The notes: a model not told the origin generated them from the letters alone. 64,000 nt of DNA from CAZUDO01 sp964618895 (GCA_964618895.1 CAZUDO010000010.1:1-64000), one strand, 5' to 3'. Positions 41,226 through 50,469 are shown, numbered from the stretch's first letter. A program made the numbers and translations.

Positions 41226-42690
41226 GATCGACGGCCGCAAGGTCGAGGTGGCCGACGGCACGACCGTCATCCAGGCCGCCGACCAGCTCGGCATCGAGAT
41301 CCCGCACTATTGCTGGCACCCCGGCCTGCCCATCGCCGGCAACTGCCGCATGTGTCTGGTCGACATCGAGAAGAGTCCCAAGCTGCAGATCGCCTGCAAC
41401 ACGCGCGCGACCGAGGGTATGGTGGTGCACACCACCAACGAGAAGACCAAGACGGCGCAGAAGGCGGTGCTGGAGTTCCTGCTGCTGAACCACCCCATCG
41501 ACTGCCCCATCTGCGACCAGGCCGGCGAGTGCAAGCTGCAGGAATATTACATGGACTACGACCGGCAGCAGAGCCGCATCGCGCTGCCGGACAAGGTGAA
41601 GAAGAAGAAAGCCAAGCCCATCGGCCCGCTGGTGATGCTGGACCAGGAGCGCTGCATCCTGTGCTCGCGCTGCGTACGCTTCGTCGACGAGGTGACCAAG
41701 ACCAGCGAGTTGGCCTTCTACGAGCGCGGCAACCACGTCGAGCTGGACCTGGCCCCCGGCAAATGGCTCGACAACAAGTACTCCGGCAACGTGGTCGACA
41801 TCTGCCCGGTCGGTGCGCTCACCAATCGCGATTTCCGCTTCCAGGCCCGCGTCTGGTACCTGGAGCGTACCCCGTCCGTGTGCGCCGGCTGTGCCAACGG
41901 CTGCAACATGGAGATCTACCACCGCGAGGGCCGCATCTTCCGCTTCCAGCCGCGGTACAATCCGGACGTGAACCAGTACTGGATGTGCGACGAGGGACGG
42001 CTCAGCTACCGCACGCTGCAGGGCGAGGGGCGGCTGACGCAGCCGCTGGTGCGGGGGAGCGATACGTTCGAGCCGGCGAGCTGGGACGCGGCGACGGCGG
42101 TTGTGGCGCAACGTCTCGGCGAGGTGGCGCGCGCAAGTGGCGGCGGGGCGATCGGCATCGTGGTGTCGGCGCAGGCGTCGAACGAGGAGATCTCCCTGCT
42201 GCGGAAACTCGGCGCGCACCTGGGGGCGCGGATGGTGGGCGTCTCGTGGTCGCCGGCGGACGCGTCGCACGACGACTTCCTGATCAAGGCGGACAAGAAC
42301 CCGAACACGGCGGGGTTGGGGTTGCAGGGGCTGGCGCCGGATCGGGCCGCGTTGGATGCGCTGCTGGCGGATGCGACGGCCGGGAAGGTGCAGGCGCTGG
42401 TGCTCTTCCGGGTGGACCTGACGAACTGGGTTGCTGGGCCGGTGGCGCGCGGTGCGCTCGAGGCGGTGCCGTTTGCGGTCGTCGCCGATTCGCATCGGCG
42501 GGAGGCGGCGGAGTACGCGAGCGTCGTGCTGCCATTGGCGACGTATGCGGAGAGCGACGGGACGTTCGCGAATCACGCCGGGCGGGTGCAGCGGTTCGAG
42601 GCCGCGGTGCAGGTGCCGGGGGAGGCGCGGTCGGGGGTGGGGGTGGTGGGTGGGGTGGTGCGGGCGGTGGGTGGTGCGGCGGGGGGGTAG
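41212..42690 (+). CDS. nuoG: NADH-quinone oxidoreductase subunit G (short form)
   Basis: 492 residues. N-terminal [2Fe-2S] ligands in 'HYCWHPGLPIAGNCRMCLV', the His-Cys3 cluster 'HPIDCPICDQAGECKLQ', another [4Fe-4S] site ('CILCSRCVRF' ... 'DICPVGAL'), and the extra N7-type site 'CAGCANGCNMEIY' with a distal Cys in 'QYWMCDEGRLSY'. The molybdopterin-like domain is short compared with E. coli. It ends in a Gly/Val-rich tail ('VVGGVVRAVGGAAGG'). Convergent with the FtsX-type permease, with one base between them. Confidence 0.92.
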   Translation: MPTLEIDGRKVEVADGTTVIQAADQLGIEIPHYCWHPGLPIAGNCRMCLVDIEKSPKLQIACNTRATEGMVVHTTNEKTKTAQKAVLEFLLLNHPIDCPICDQAGECKLQEYYMDYDRQQSRIALPDKVKKKKAKPIGPLVMLDQERCILCSRCVRFVDEVTKTSELAFYERGNHVELDLAPGKWLDNKYSGNVVDICPVGALTNRDFRFQARVWYLERTPSVCAGCANGCNMEIYHREGRIFRFQPRYNPDVNQYWMCDEGRLSYRTLQGEGRLTQPLVRGSDTFEPASWDAATAVVAQRLGEVARASGGGAIGIVVSAQASNEEISLLRKLGAHLGARMVGVSWSPADASHDDFLIKADKNPNTAGLGLQGLAPDRAALDALLADATAGKVQALVLFRVDLTNWVAGPVARGALEAVPFAVVADSHRREAAEYASVVLPLATYAESDGTFANHAGRVQRFEAAVQVPGEARSGVGVVGGVVRAVGGAAGG

Positions 42691-42691
42691 C

Positions 42692-45289
42692 TCACTCAGC
42701 GCGCAAGGCCGCCGGGACGGACAGCCGGGAGGCACGCACGGCGGGCAGCACCGATCCCACGCCACAGAGAAGCAACGTAAGGGCCGCGGCCGTCAGTACG
42801 AATCGTGTGGGGAGGCTGAGGGAAAGCGTCCAGCCGACAAGGGCCGGAAAATGCAGCTCGACCCAGAACACACCAAGGGCCAGCCCCAGTACCATCGCCA
42901 ACAGGAGGCCAAGGAGTCCTATCGCCTGACCCTCCAGGAGGATAACCTGGGAAAGTTGCGAACGGCGAAAGCCGACCGCCCTCATCATGCCGAACTCACG
43001 AGTGCGTTCGATCACGGACGCTGCAAGGGTGTCGCCGATCCCGACCAGCACTAGCGTGAAGGTTATGGCCTCCATGAGAAAGAGGAGGCTAAAGCCCTCA
43101 CGGACCTGACCGGCAAAGAACTCGATCAGTTGCGCACTTGACCGGACATGGAGGTGATAGGTCGTCCCGAGGCTGCGGCTGATAGCTTCTCGTGCTGCTC
43201 CTGGAGCGGTCGCTTTGTCGACAGTGACGTGGGCCAGGTAGATCGATCCATCGTTCCAGGCTCGTCGGTACAGGTCACGAGACATGACGATGGCATTCTC
43301 TGCCTGTCCGTTCGTTACGCCGGCAACCGTCAAGGCGATGGGCCCGTTCGGTGATGCGAGGCGAATGACGTCGCCAACACGCGCTCGCTGCTGGTACGCA
43401 AACGTGCTCGAGACCAGAACGGCCGTTCCGTGCCCCACCTGAGCCAAGGCATCGGGTGAGGCGCCTGGGTCGAGTGGCCAATCGCAAACTCGGCGATCCT
43501 CAAAGCATGGCGGATCATAGCTGTCGATCGTGATGGTGGTGTCGGCATAGGAGACGTCCTTCGCTTGGTTGCCGACAACCAAGGCGACTCCGTGTACCTC
43601 TCTCAGCTTCTGGAGAAGGCTGTCCGACAGCGGTGCGCTTCGGTACCCGCCGCTCACGAACGCTGAGGAAACGATGAGGTCAGCGGAGAAGCGACTGGTC
43701 AAGCGCGATATAAGCGTGCGTTCGAAGCTGAACGCAAGGATCCCGAACAAAAGAACGGTTCCGAGACCAACGGTGAGTGTGGCCACGGTAGTGGCGGTTC
43801 GTCGCGGTTGTCGATCGAGCTGCGCAATGGCGAAACGGCCCGCAGGGCCGAGCGTGCGCTGCCGCACGCTCGTCAGGACGCGACTGGCAAGCCGAACGAC
43901 GGGAGTAGCCACCACGAAGCTGGCAATTGCCATGAGAGCTGTTGTGATGTGGCCGAGGACAGCCACCTTGAGCTGAGACTGCGCGACGATCAGTCCGACC
44001 ACAATGACAACGAGGAGCGAGCCGGCGCGCCAGTGGATGTGACGTACGGCAGGCACCTCGCGTCCCCGCAGCGTTAGGGCTGCAACTGGGTGCGTGCGCG
44101 CAAGTCGTAGAGCAGGCACGAGTGCTGCGAGCGTCGCGGCTAGCAACCCGACAGTCGCCCCGACGAATAGTGCTCTCGCTTCCACCGTCAGGGCGGTTGC
44201 CGGGGCCGGCAGACGGAAGTTGATTGCCGTCGCCTGTGCGACCAAAGGCAGGCCGACCTGCGCGATTGCGATTCCAACGGGGACGCCCACCGCTGTTCCG
44301 AGCGTACCCCAAAGAAAACTCTCCTTGAGGAGTTCGCGCAGTACAATCGCGCGTCGAAGCCCGACGGCGCGCAAGAGCCCTATCTCCCATGTCCGCGTGT
44401 CGAAGACCGTGCTCAGTCTCCCATAGCAGATGACGAAGCCGGCCAGGATCGCAAGAAGACTGAACGCAGTGAGCATAGCCTGAAACCCGCCAACCGTCCT
44501 TCGAACGGCGTCCTTGCGGAAGGCAGGTTCTTCCAGCGTGAGCCCGGACGGGAGCACGCGCGCGACGGCGTTCTTCGTTGTCGCAAAGTCAGCGTCCTGC
44601 TTGAGAACGATGTCGACCCTGTTTACTTGCCCGTCGGTGGTAAAGGCTCGCTCCGCTGCGAAGAGGTCCATCACGATGAGGCGTCCTTGCAGTGTTCGCG
44701 CCAATCCCTCCGGATCGACTATCCCGCGTACGGTGAAGTCCTCCACCCCGTTCGGGGTAACGAGGGCGAGCGAGCTGCCGACGCGCAGGCCGCGACGCAT
44801 CGCGTACTCTTGGCCCAGAAGAATTGAGCGGGGCTGGTTGAGGAAGAGGAGGAGATCATCGAGCACGTCGCCCTCGGCATCACGGGTTCGGTAGACGCGT
44901 ACAGCGGCATCATTCGTCAGATCAATGCCGTGAACTGTGAGAGGCTCGCCACTGCCGTCGTCGGGAAACGCCACGGCACTCACCAGCGGAACCGCGAGCT
45001 CGACTCCGGGGATGGTGGCAACCATCTCTGCGACCGCCTCGGGGAAGGTGACTCCGTCACCCGCAGTGACAGTTAAGGCTGCACGGCCGGCGACTGCGTC
45101 GACGGCGTTGAGGAACGAGTTGAGGACGGCGGCGTTCATGAGTTGTACAGCAACGACCAAGGCCACACCCAGGGCGACGGCGACAATGCTGATGATGATT
45201 CTGCCGAAGCTGGCCCGCACGTGCCGATACGCCATGGCGAACGAGAGGGATCGCAATAAGCATCTCGGAAAAGATCCGGGGTTAGTCAT
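42692..45289 (-). CDS. ABC transporter permease, FtsX/MacB family (two FtsX domains)
   Basis: 865 residues. N-terminal TM helix 'IIISIVAVALGVALVVAVQL' and a periplasmic domain are followed by three-helix FtsX cores near 265-400 and at the C-terminus ('IERTREFGMMRAVGFRRSQL', a hallmark coupling segment). Large two-core permeases of this type export lipids, lipoproteins or peptides in partnership with a LolD/MacB-like ATPase. The likely partner is the ATPase gene at 46196-46936, with a PadR regulator gene between them. Base composition is slightly less G+C-rich than in neighbours. Confidence 0.88.
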   Translation of the reverse strand: MTNPGSFPRCLLRSLSFAMAYRHVRASFGRIIISIVAVALGVALVVAVQLMNAAVLNSFLNAVDAVAGRAALTVTAGDGVTFPEAVAEMVATIPGVELAVPLVSAVAFPDDGSGEPLTVHGIDLTNDAAVRVYRTRDAEGDVLDDLLLFLNQPRSILLGQEYAMRRGLRVGSSLALVTPNGVEDFTVRGIVDPEGLARTLQGRLIVMDLFAAERAFTTDGQVNRVDIVLKQDADFATTKNAVARVLPSGLTLEEPAFRKDAVRRTVGGFQAMLTAFSLLAILAGFVICYGRLSTVFDTRTWEIGLLRAVGLRRAIVLRELLKESFLWGTLGTAVGVPVGIAIAQVGLPLVAQATAINFRLPAPATALTVEARALFVGATVGLLAATLAALVPALRLARTHPVAALTLRGREVPAVRHIHWRAGSLLVVIVVGLIVAQSQLKVAVLGHITTALMAIASFVVATPVVRLASRVLTSVRQRTLGPAGRFAIAQLDRQPRRTATTVATLTVGLGTVLLFGILAFSFERTLISRLTSRFSADLIVSSAFVSGGYRSAPLSDSLLQKLREVHGVALVVGNQAKDVSYADTTITIDSYDPPCFEDRRVCDWPLDPGASPDALAQVGHGTAVLVSSTFAYQQRARVGDVIRLASPNGPIALTVAGVTNGQAENAIVMSRDLYRRAWNDGSIYLAHVTVDKATAPGAAREAISRSLGTTYHLHVRSSAQLIEFFAGQVREGFSLLFLMEAITFTLVLVGIGDTLAASVIERTREFGMMRAVGFRRSQLSQVILLEGQAIGLLGLLLAMVLGLALGVFWVELHFPALVGWTLSLSLPTRFVLTAAALTLLLCGVGSVLPAVRASRLSVPAALRAE

Positions 45290-45406
45290 GTCGGAGAGGG
45301 GCGGCGACAGATTTCCGCGCGGCCCGCACGGAGGGTGTGAGGTTCCCGATGAAGTGCCGGCATTCCATGCCGACGGAGACCCTGGAGGCGATGCGTGCCG
45401 CTCCGG

Positions 45407-46018
45407 TCATCCTCCGGGGCGCCTGTCGCGCTTGGTCGCGGCGCGTTCGACGGCCGGTGCGATTGCGAAGGGATTCGCCGCGAGCGCGCGCTCTCGGGCG
45501 AGCCACGCGTCCAGGTCGGTGCGAAGCTCCTTGACGAACTCGAGCTCGGCGGTGAGATGCTTGAGCTGGCGCGAGAGCAGCGCGGGAACCGCGGTGAACG
45601 ACGAGCCGTACGGTCCGACGTTCAATACGTCCTCACGCGTGCGTGTGAGCGCTTTGGCACGCGACCAAAGATCACCCTGCCAGCGATCGAGCAGCCGCGC
45701 GAGCCCCTCGGCCGGCGCGCTATCGACGAACACAAGGCGCTCGGCGATCTCGTCCTCGTCTCGGACCGGCGCGAGGAACCAGGCGTCGAACGCCTGACGG
45801 CCGCGGTCGGTGATCTGGTACGGAATGCGGCGCGCGTCGGCTTCCGGGGGATTTACCCCCGCCTGCACGAGGGCCTCCTTCAGCATGCGCGCCACCTCGC
45901 GGTAGAGGTTGCCCATGCTGAGCTGCTCGCCGGCGCGCAGGCGGTACTCGCTCATCAGGCCGTAGCCGTGGCGGGGGTTCCCATCTCGCAACAGACCCAG
46001 AATGAGATGTCGGAGCAT
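45407..46018 (-). CDS. PadR-family transcriptional regulator (copy 1)
   Basis: 203 residues. N-terminal winged helix 'LRHLILGLLRDGNPRHGYGL' with 'LSMGNLYREVARMLKEALV' as recognition region and wing 'RRIPYQITDRGRQAFDAWF'. A helical C-terminal dimerisation arm follows ('LLSRQLKHLTAELEFVKEL'). It is a clear paralogue of the regulator at 46936-47541, with a similar promoter and upstream block. It probably senses a drug or toxic compound and represses the adjacent ABC exporter. Confidence 0.92.
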   Translation of the reverse strand: MLRHLILGLLRDGNPRHGYGLMSEYRLRAGEQLSMGNLYREVARMLKEALVQAGVNPPEADARRIPYQITDRGRQAFDAWFLAPVRDEDEIAERLVFVDSAPAEGLARLLDRWQGDLWSRAKALTRTREDVLNVGPYGSSFTAVPALLSRQLKHLTAELEFVKELRTDLDAWLARERALAANPFAIAPAVERAATKRDRRPGG

Positions 46019-46053
46019 GTGTCCCCCTCTTAGCGGACGTGGCCCGCAGGGGG

Positions 46054-46083
46054 ACGGTAGGTCGTGAAATCCCAGGCTGTCAA
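46054..46083 (-). promoter_or_regulatory. Promoter of PadR copy 1
   Basis: On the minus strand a consensus -35 TTGACA (46078-46083) is followed after 18 bases by TACCGT (46054-46059) as -10. The same -35, spacing and a near-identical -10 occur before the second PadR gene, which supports both. A conserved block shared with the other gene lies at 46113-46143. Confidence 0.65.
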
Positions 46084-46195
46084 GGGGAAATCACGGGAAG
46101 ACGAGATGGTCTGCGCATGGATGCACTACACACAGTGGCAGCGAGGGAATGCCGGGCTCATGACAGCAGGGCGCGGCGCCGGGCGGCGCGGGGGC

Positions 46196-46936
46196 TCACG
46201 CGACGCCGGAATCGATGGCCCGCGATCCGAGCGTGGTCTCCCGCGGCGGCGTACGCACGTCGCGGGCGATGCGTCCGTCGTGCAGCTCGATGGTGCGGTC
46301 GCCGTAGGTCGCGGCGAACACGTTGTGGGTCACCATCACCACGGTGACGGCTTCCTCCTTGTTGAGCTGCCGGAGGAGGTCGAGGATGCTCTGGCCGGTG
46401 CGCGAATCCAGGTTCCCCGTCGGCTCGTCGGCGAGCAGCAGCCGCGGCCGGGTGGCGATCGCCCGGGCAATGGCGACCCGCTGCTGCTCGCCGCCGGCGA
46501 GTTCCCCGGGGTACCGGCGTTCGCGTCCCGGGACACCGGCGCGCTCGAGCGCCGCCGCGCAGCGCACCCGCACGTCGGCGCGTCGATAGCCAGAGAACTC
46601 GAGGGGCCAGGCAACATTCTCCTCGACGGTCAGCGCGGGGATGAGGTTGAACGACTGGAAGACGAAGCCGATGGCCTGCAGGCGGAGATCGGCGAGCTTC
46701 GCGTCGGTCAGGCTGCCGAGATTCACGCCGTCCAACGTGACCGTACCGGTGTCGGGAACGTCCAGGCCGGCGATCAAGTTGAGCAGCGTGGTTTTGCCGG
46801 AGCCGCTCGGGCCCATCAGGGAGAGGAACTCTCCGCGGGGAACCTCGAGGGTGAGATCCTCGACGGCCTTGCTGGCCTGCGCGCCGGTGCCGTAGGCCTT
46901 GGTGATCCTCGCCAGGTGGATCATCGGGTGCGCCAT
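46196..46936 (-). CDS. ABC transporter ATP-binding protein (LolD/MacB type)
   Basis: 246 residues from ATG 46936, which overlaps the upstream PadR stop (TGATG). Walker A 'GPSGSGKTTLLNLIAG', Q-loop 'FVFQSFNLIPALTVEENV', signature 'LAGGEQQRVAIARA', Walker B 'LLLADEPTGNLD' and H-loop 'VTHN'. The signature has Ala for the usual Ser. It should energise the FtsX-type permease encoded beyond PadR copy 1. C-terminal ~20 residues diverge from the family. Confidence 0.93.
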   Translation of the reverse strand: MAHPMIHLARITKAYGTGAQASKAVEDLTLEVPRGEFLSLMGPSGSGKTTLLNLIAGLDVPDTGTVTLDGVNLGSLTDAKLADLRLQAIGFVFQSFNLIPALTVEENVAWPLEFSGYRRADVRVRCAAALERAGVPGRERRYPGELAGGEQQRVAIARAIATRPRLLLADEPTGNLDSRTGQSILDLLRQLNKEEAVTVVMVTHNVFAATYGDRTIELHDGRIARDVRTPPRETTLGSRAIDSGVA

Positions 46937-47541
46937 CACGCCTCCGAGCGCCGGGAGCGCCTGGACGAAGCGCGTGTGGGGACGGGGCTCGCGTGGAGCG
47001 GTTGCGGAGTTGCCCGCCGCGCGGTCCACGCGTCGAATTCCTCACGGAACTCCTTCAGGAACTCGAGCTCCGCGCTAACGTACTTGAGTTGCCGCGAAAG
47101 AAGCGAGGCGAGGGCACTGAAGCGAGGCGGCGATTGACCGCGGGCCAGTGCGTCGTCGCGGGCCTGGGTGATGGTCTTGCCACGCACCCAGAGGTCTTCC
47201 TGCCAACGGTCGAGCAGCCGGGCGAGACGATCCGCGGGGAGCTGATCGAGAAACACGAGACGCGCGGAAATCTCCTGTTCGCGCTCGATCGGGGCCAGGA
47301 ACCATTGATCAAAGATCTGAACGCCCCGCTCGGTAATCTGGTACACGATGCGTCGCGGGTCGGCCCCGGGCGGGTTGATGCCTGTCTGCGCGAGTTCTTC
47401 CTCGCTCAGGCGGGCCAGCTCGCGGTAGAGGTTCCCCATGCTGACGTGCTCGCCCGAGCGCGCCCGATACTCCGTCATCATGCCGTAGCCGTGGCGCGCC
47501 TTCCCGTCGCGCAGGAGCCCGAGAACGAGATATCGGAGCAT
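46936..47541 (-). CDS. PadR-family transcriptional regulator (copy 2)
   Basis: 201 residues from ATG 47541, preceded by GGGGGGAGG. Winged helix 'LRYLVLGLLRDGKARHGYGM' and 'VSMGNLYRELARLSEEELA' closely match copy 1, as do 'RRIVYQITERGVQIFDQWFL' and 'LLSRQLKYVSAELEFLKEF'. The reading frame is open further upstream only because it continues into a truncated DNA-glycosylase gene. Translationally coupled to the ABC ATPase, so it is probably its autoregulated repressor. Confidence 0.92.
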   Translation of the reverse strand: MLRYLVLGLLRDGKARHGYGMMTEYRARSGEHVSMGNLYRELARLSEEELAQTGINPPGADPRRIVYQITERGVQIFDQWFLAPIEREQEISARLVFLDQLPADRLARLLDRWQEDLWVRGKTITQARDDALARGQSPPRFSALASLLSRQLKYVSAELEFLKEFREEFDAWTARRATPQPLHASPVPTRASSRRSRRSEA

Positions 47542-47591
47542 GTCGCCTCCCCCCGGGCGGGACGTTCGAATCGACGACCCGCCGGCCGCGG

Positions 47592-47621
47592 ACCGTAGGC
47601 CCGCCAGGCGTAGGGTGTCAA
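47592..47621 (-). promoter_or_regulatory. Promoter of PadR copy 2 / ABC ATPase
   Basis: Minus-strand -35 TTGACA at 47616-47621, 18-base spacer, -10 TACGGT at 47592-47597. The block at 47639-47669 (on the plus strand beginning GCGCATGGGTGCATT) is nearly the same as 46113-46143 upstream of PadR copy 1 and may hold the PadR operator. It includes a GTGCAT/ATGCGC-type imperfect palindrome. Confidence 0.65.
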
Positions 47622-47669
47622 GAGAAAAGCAATGTAGCGCGCATGGGTGCATTGCACACAGACGCAGCG

Positions 47670-48438
47670 TGGCGCGGTCGATCACGGGCCGGTCATAGTG
47701 GCCGAGCATCATCAGTAGCCATGGGACGCTGCCGGGGCCCACGCCCCGGATCGTCCGTAACGCGCGCGCCACCTCGTCGCTCGTGAGATGCGCAGCGTCC
47801 GCCTCGAGGCGTTCCAGGTCTCGACTGCCGGACGCGACCTCGGCGGCCAGCGTGCGGAGGTACGGCACCCGGTAGCCGAGCCGCGTGCCGGTGCGTAGCC
47901 GCTGCTCCGTGGCCTTGGCGATCCGTGTGGCGGAGGGAAACGCCCGCAGTGCGGGCGCCGCCGGGCATGGGTCGCCGAGCGTACCCAGCCGCCCGATCAT
48001 GGTCACGGCGGCCGTTTAGGTGGTGTTCGTCCACGCGATCGCCTTGACGACGTCTTCGAACAGCGTCGTCCCGCGCAGCATCCGTCCGAGCCCCAGCCGG
48101 GCGATCGGCTCGAGCCACGGGTCGCCACGACAGAGCCGGTGGAAGGCGGCGAAGTCGTCGTCCAGCCGGAGCGCCGTGCGCACGCGGGCGCCCAGTGGGG
48201 CCAGCACGGCCAGATTCTCGGCCCCCTTGCCGGTCACCCGCAGGCGCACACCCCGGAGTGCCGGCTGCACCTCCAAGAGATACACGTCGCCACTGGGGAG
48301 CTGTTCCGCACGTCTCAGGACGGGCCGGGCACCGTCTTCCCACTGGAAGGGCGGAAGCTGGTAATAGCCGTACGAGAGCACCGTCGCACGCAGGTCGAAC
48401 CGCCCGCGCGCGGGCAGGATGATCTCACCCGTGTGCAC
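47670..48438 (-). pseudogene. DNA-3-methyladenine glycosylase family gene with in-frame TAA and lost 3' end
   Basis: The N-terminal half begins at GTG 48438 ('HTGEIILPARGRFDLRATVL') and runs to 'EDVVKAIAWTNTT', then TAA at 48016-48018. The same frame continues with the C-terminal half: 'TAAVTMIGRLGTLGDPCP', HhH motif 'RTIRGVGPGSVPWLLMMLGH' and catalytic Asp in 'PVIDRATLR'. In relatives the residue after 'NTT' is a conserved Trp, so the stop appears to be a Trp codon turned into TAA. The coding sequence then breaks off a few codons after the catalytic Asp, where the PadR-upstream block begins, and there is no stop before PadR. Both lesions make this a dead gene. Confidence 0.8.
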
Positions 48439-48529
48439 CGCGACCGACCTTAGCGTCCTGCCGTGGGGGGACGGAAGCCCTGCAGCGTCGTTGACTTGCG
48501 GCGACGCAGGCCCACATAATCGCGGCGTC

Positions 48530-50191
48530 ATGCGCCCCACCGAAGCTCAGCACCACGCCGCGCTGGCGGGCCACGGCGGTCGCACCGAGCGCTGGATGGC
48601 CGGCCAGCTCAGCGCCGACGAGTGGCGGCCCATCCGTCTTTCGTACGGCCTCTACTACCAGCTCGACCACACGAGCCACATGCAGCGCATCAAGATTCCC
48701 GGCGGCATGGTCTCGGCCGAGCAGATGGAGGCCATGGCCGACATCACCGACAAGTACGGCCGCGGCATCGCCCACGTCACCACCCGGCAGGACATCCAGA
48801 TCCACTGGGTGCCGGTCGACGGCATCATGGACATGTACGACCGCCTACTGGCGGCCGGCATTACGACGCGCGGGGCGTGCGCCGACAGCGTGCGCAATGT
48901 GACCGCGTGCCCGTATGCCGGGGTGGCGCCCGAGGAGCCGTTCGACGTGGCGCCGTACTGCCTCGCCATCCACGACTACTTCCTGTTCAACCCGCTGAAC
49001 CTCACGCTGCCGCGGAAGTTCAAGATCGCCGTCGAGGGCTGCCACCTCGACTGCGCCCAGGGGCCCGTCAACGACATCGGCCTCTATGCGCACGAGCGGG
49101 GCGGTGTGCGCGGGTTCTCCGTCTACGCCGGGGGCGGCCTCGGTGCGCAGCCCTTCCTGGCCAAGCTGGTCGCCGACTTCATCCCGGCCGACGACCTCCT
49201 CATCTGGTGCGAGGCCATCGTGCGCGTGCAGCACCGTTACGGCGAACGCAAGAACCGTAACAAGGCGCGCATGAAGTACGTCGTCAACAAGATGGGGGTC
49301 GAGAAGTTCAAGGCCACCGTCCTGGCGGAGGTGCAGCGCGTCGAGGCCGAACGCGGCGCCGAGCTGCGGGCCGAGGTGCGGGAGGTCGTGGCCGAGTACC
49401 GGGTGCCCGCGCCGCCGTCGGCCCAGCGTCCGTCCGCCACGCCGCGCGCGGGCTACGACCACTGGCAGCGCACCAACACGCGCGCACAGAAGCAGGCCGG
49501 CTACCGTGCCGCACTGGTCCAGCTGCCTCTGGGGGACATTTCCACAGATCAGATGCGTGCCATCGCCCGGCTCACGCGCGAGCTCGGCAACGGCACGCTG
49601 CGCACGACCGACGACCAGAACCTCGTCATCCCCTGGGTGCCGGACGCTGCGCTCCCCGCGCTGCACGCGACCCTGGTGGACATCGACCTCGCCAACCCGG
49701 ACGTGAGCACGATCACCGACGTCGTGTCGTGTCCCGGTATGGACTACTGCTCGCTCGCGATCACCCGCTCGATGGGGATGGCCGAGGGCATCCGGGTGTA
49801 CCTCGCCGCCGACCTACAGTCGGCCGGCGGCTTCGCCGAACGTCTGGGGACGTTCTTCGTCAAGATCAGCGGCTGCCCCAACTCGTGCGGGCAGCACCAG
49901 GTCGGTGACATCGGCATGACCGGTCATCTGGTGAAGGACGGCGACGGCGTCGAGCGGCCGTACTACTCGATCCTCGTCGGCGGCAGCGTGGGCGAAGGGC
50001 AGGGACGGGTTGGTAAGCGCCTCGGACGGTTCCGCGAGGAGCGGGCGCCGGCCGTGGTGGCGCACCTGGCACGCCTCTATGAGCGCGAGCGGCAGACGGG
50101 CGAAACCTTCCGTGCCTTCGTCGATCGCGTGGGCGAGCCGAGGCTGCGGGAGGTCGCGACCGAAGTCGCCGGAGCAGGCGGGCGGGCGTGA
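48530..50191 (+). CDS. Siroheme [4Fe-4S] sulfite/nitrite reductase (ferredoxin-type)
   Basis: 553 residues from ATG 48530. The protein has the internal two-fold repeat of assimilatory sulfite/nitrite reductases ('YYQLDHTSHMQRIKIPGG' in the first half, 'RTTDDQNLVIPWVPD' in the second). The cluster/siroheme cysteines are in 'SCPGMDYCSLAITR' (CX5C) and 'ISGCPNSCGQHQVGDIG' (CX3C). It reduces sulfite to sulfide or nitrite to ammonia using ferredoxin. The two cannot be told apart by eye. Coupled to the next small gene by GTGA. Confidence 0.9.
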   Translation: MRPTEAQHHAALAGHGGRTERWMAGQLSADEWRPIRLSYGLYYQLDHTSHMQRIKIPGGMVSAEQMEAMADITDKYGRGIAHVTTRQDIQIHWVPVDGIMDMYDRLLAAGITTRGACADSVRNVTACPYAGVAPEEPFDVAPYCLAIHDYFLFNPLNLTLPRKFKIAVEGCHLDCAQGPVNDIGLYAHERGGVRGFSVYAGGGLGAQPFLAKLVADFIPADDLLIWCEAIVRVQHRYGERKNRNKARMKYVVNKMGVEKFKATVLAEVQRVEAERGAELRAEVREVVAEYRVPAPPSAQRPSATPRAGYDHWQRTNTRAQKQAGYRAALVQLPLGDISTDQMRAIARLTRELGNGTLRTTDDQNLVIPWVPDAALPALHATLVDIDLANPDVSTITDVVSCPGMDYCSLAITRSMGMAEGIRVYLAADLQSAGGFAERLGTFFVKISGCPNSCGQHQVGDIGMTGHLVKDGDGVERPYYSILVGGSVGEGQGRVGKRLGRFREERAPAVVAHLARLYERERQTGETFRAFVDRVGEPRLREVATEVAGAGGRA

Positions 50192-50469
50192 GCACGGACG
50201 ATCCCGAGCGGGAGCGCGACGCTCGGGAGGAGGCCCCGCCGGCCGACAACTGGTACCGCGGCATCATCACGCGGGTGTACTACGGCAGCGAGACCGGCAC
50301 GCTCACCAGCAAGGCCACGGGACGGGAGTACCAGTTCAAGGGCCAGTTCGTGCGGATCATCGGCTCCATCCCGCGCATCGACGGGCTGCGGGAAGGCATG
50401 GAAGTCGGGTTCGACCTTGCCTGGACGTCGAGTGGCCGGCGCGTGAGCGTGATCCGCGTCTTCGATTAG
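50188..50469 (+). CDS. Small OB-fold/cold-shock-like protein
   Basis: 93 residues from GTG 50188. After an acidic 20-residue start, 'WYRGIITRVYYGSETGTL', 'GREYQFKGQFVRIIG' and 'GLREGMEVGFDLAWTSSG' with closing 'VSVIRV' imitate the five-strand layout of cold-shock domains, but without the RNA-binding aromatic motifs. Function unknown. Its stop overlaps by four bases the stop of the convergent membrane protein gene. Confidence 0.6.
   Translation: MSTDDPERERDAREEAPPADNWYRGIITRVYYGSETGTLTSKATGREYQFKGQFVRIIGSIPRIDGLREGMEVGFDLAWTSSGRRVSVIRVFD

Noticed and set aside
48016..48018. TAA in the glycosylase gene as a recoded codon
   Set aside because: TAA is not a selenocysteine codon and sits at a Trp position. 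The gene is also truncated at its 3' end, so inactivation is the simplest reading.
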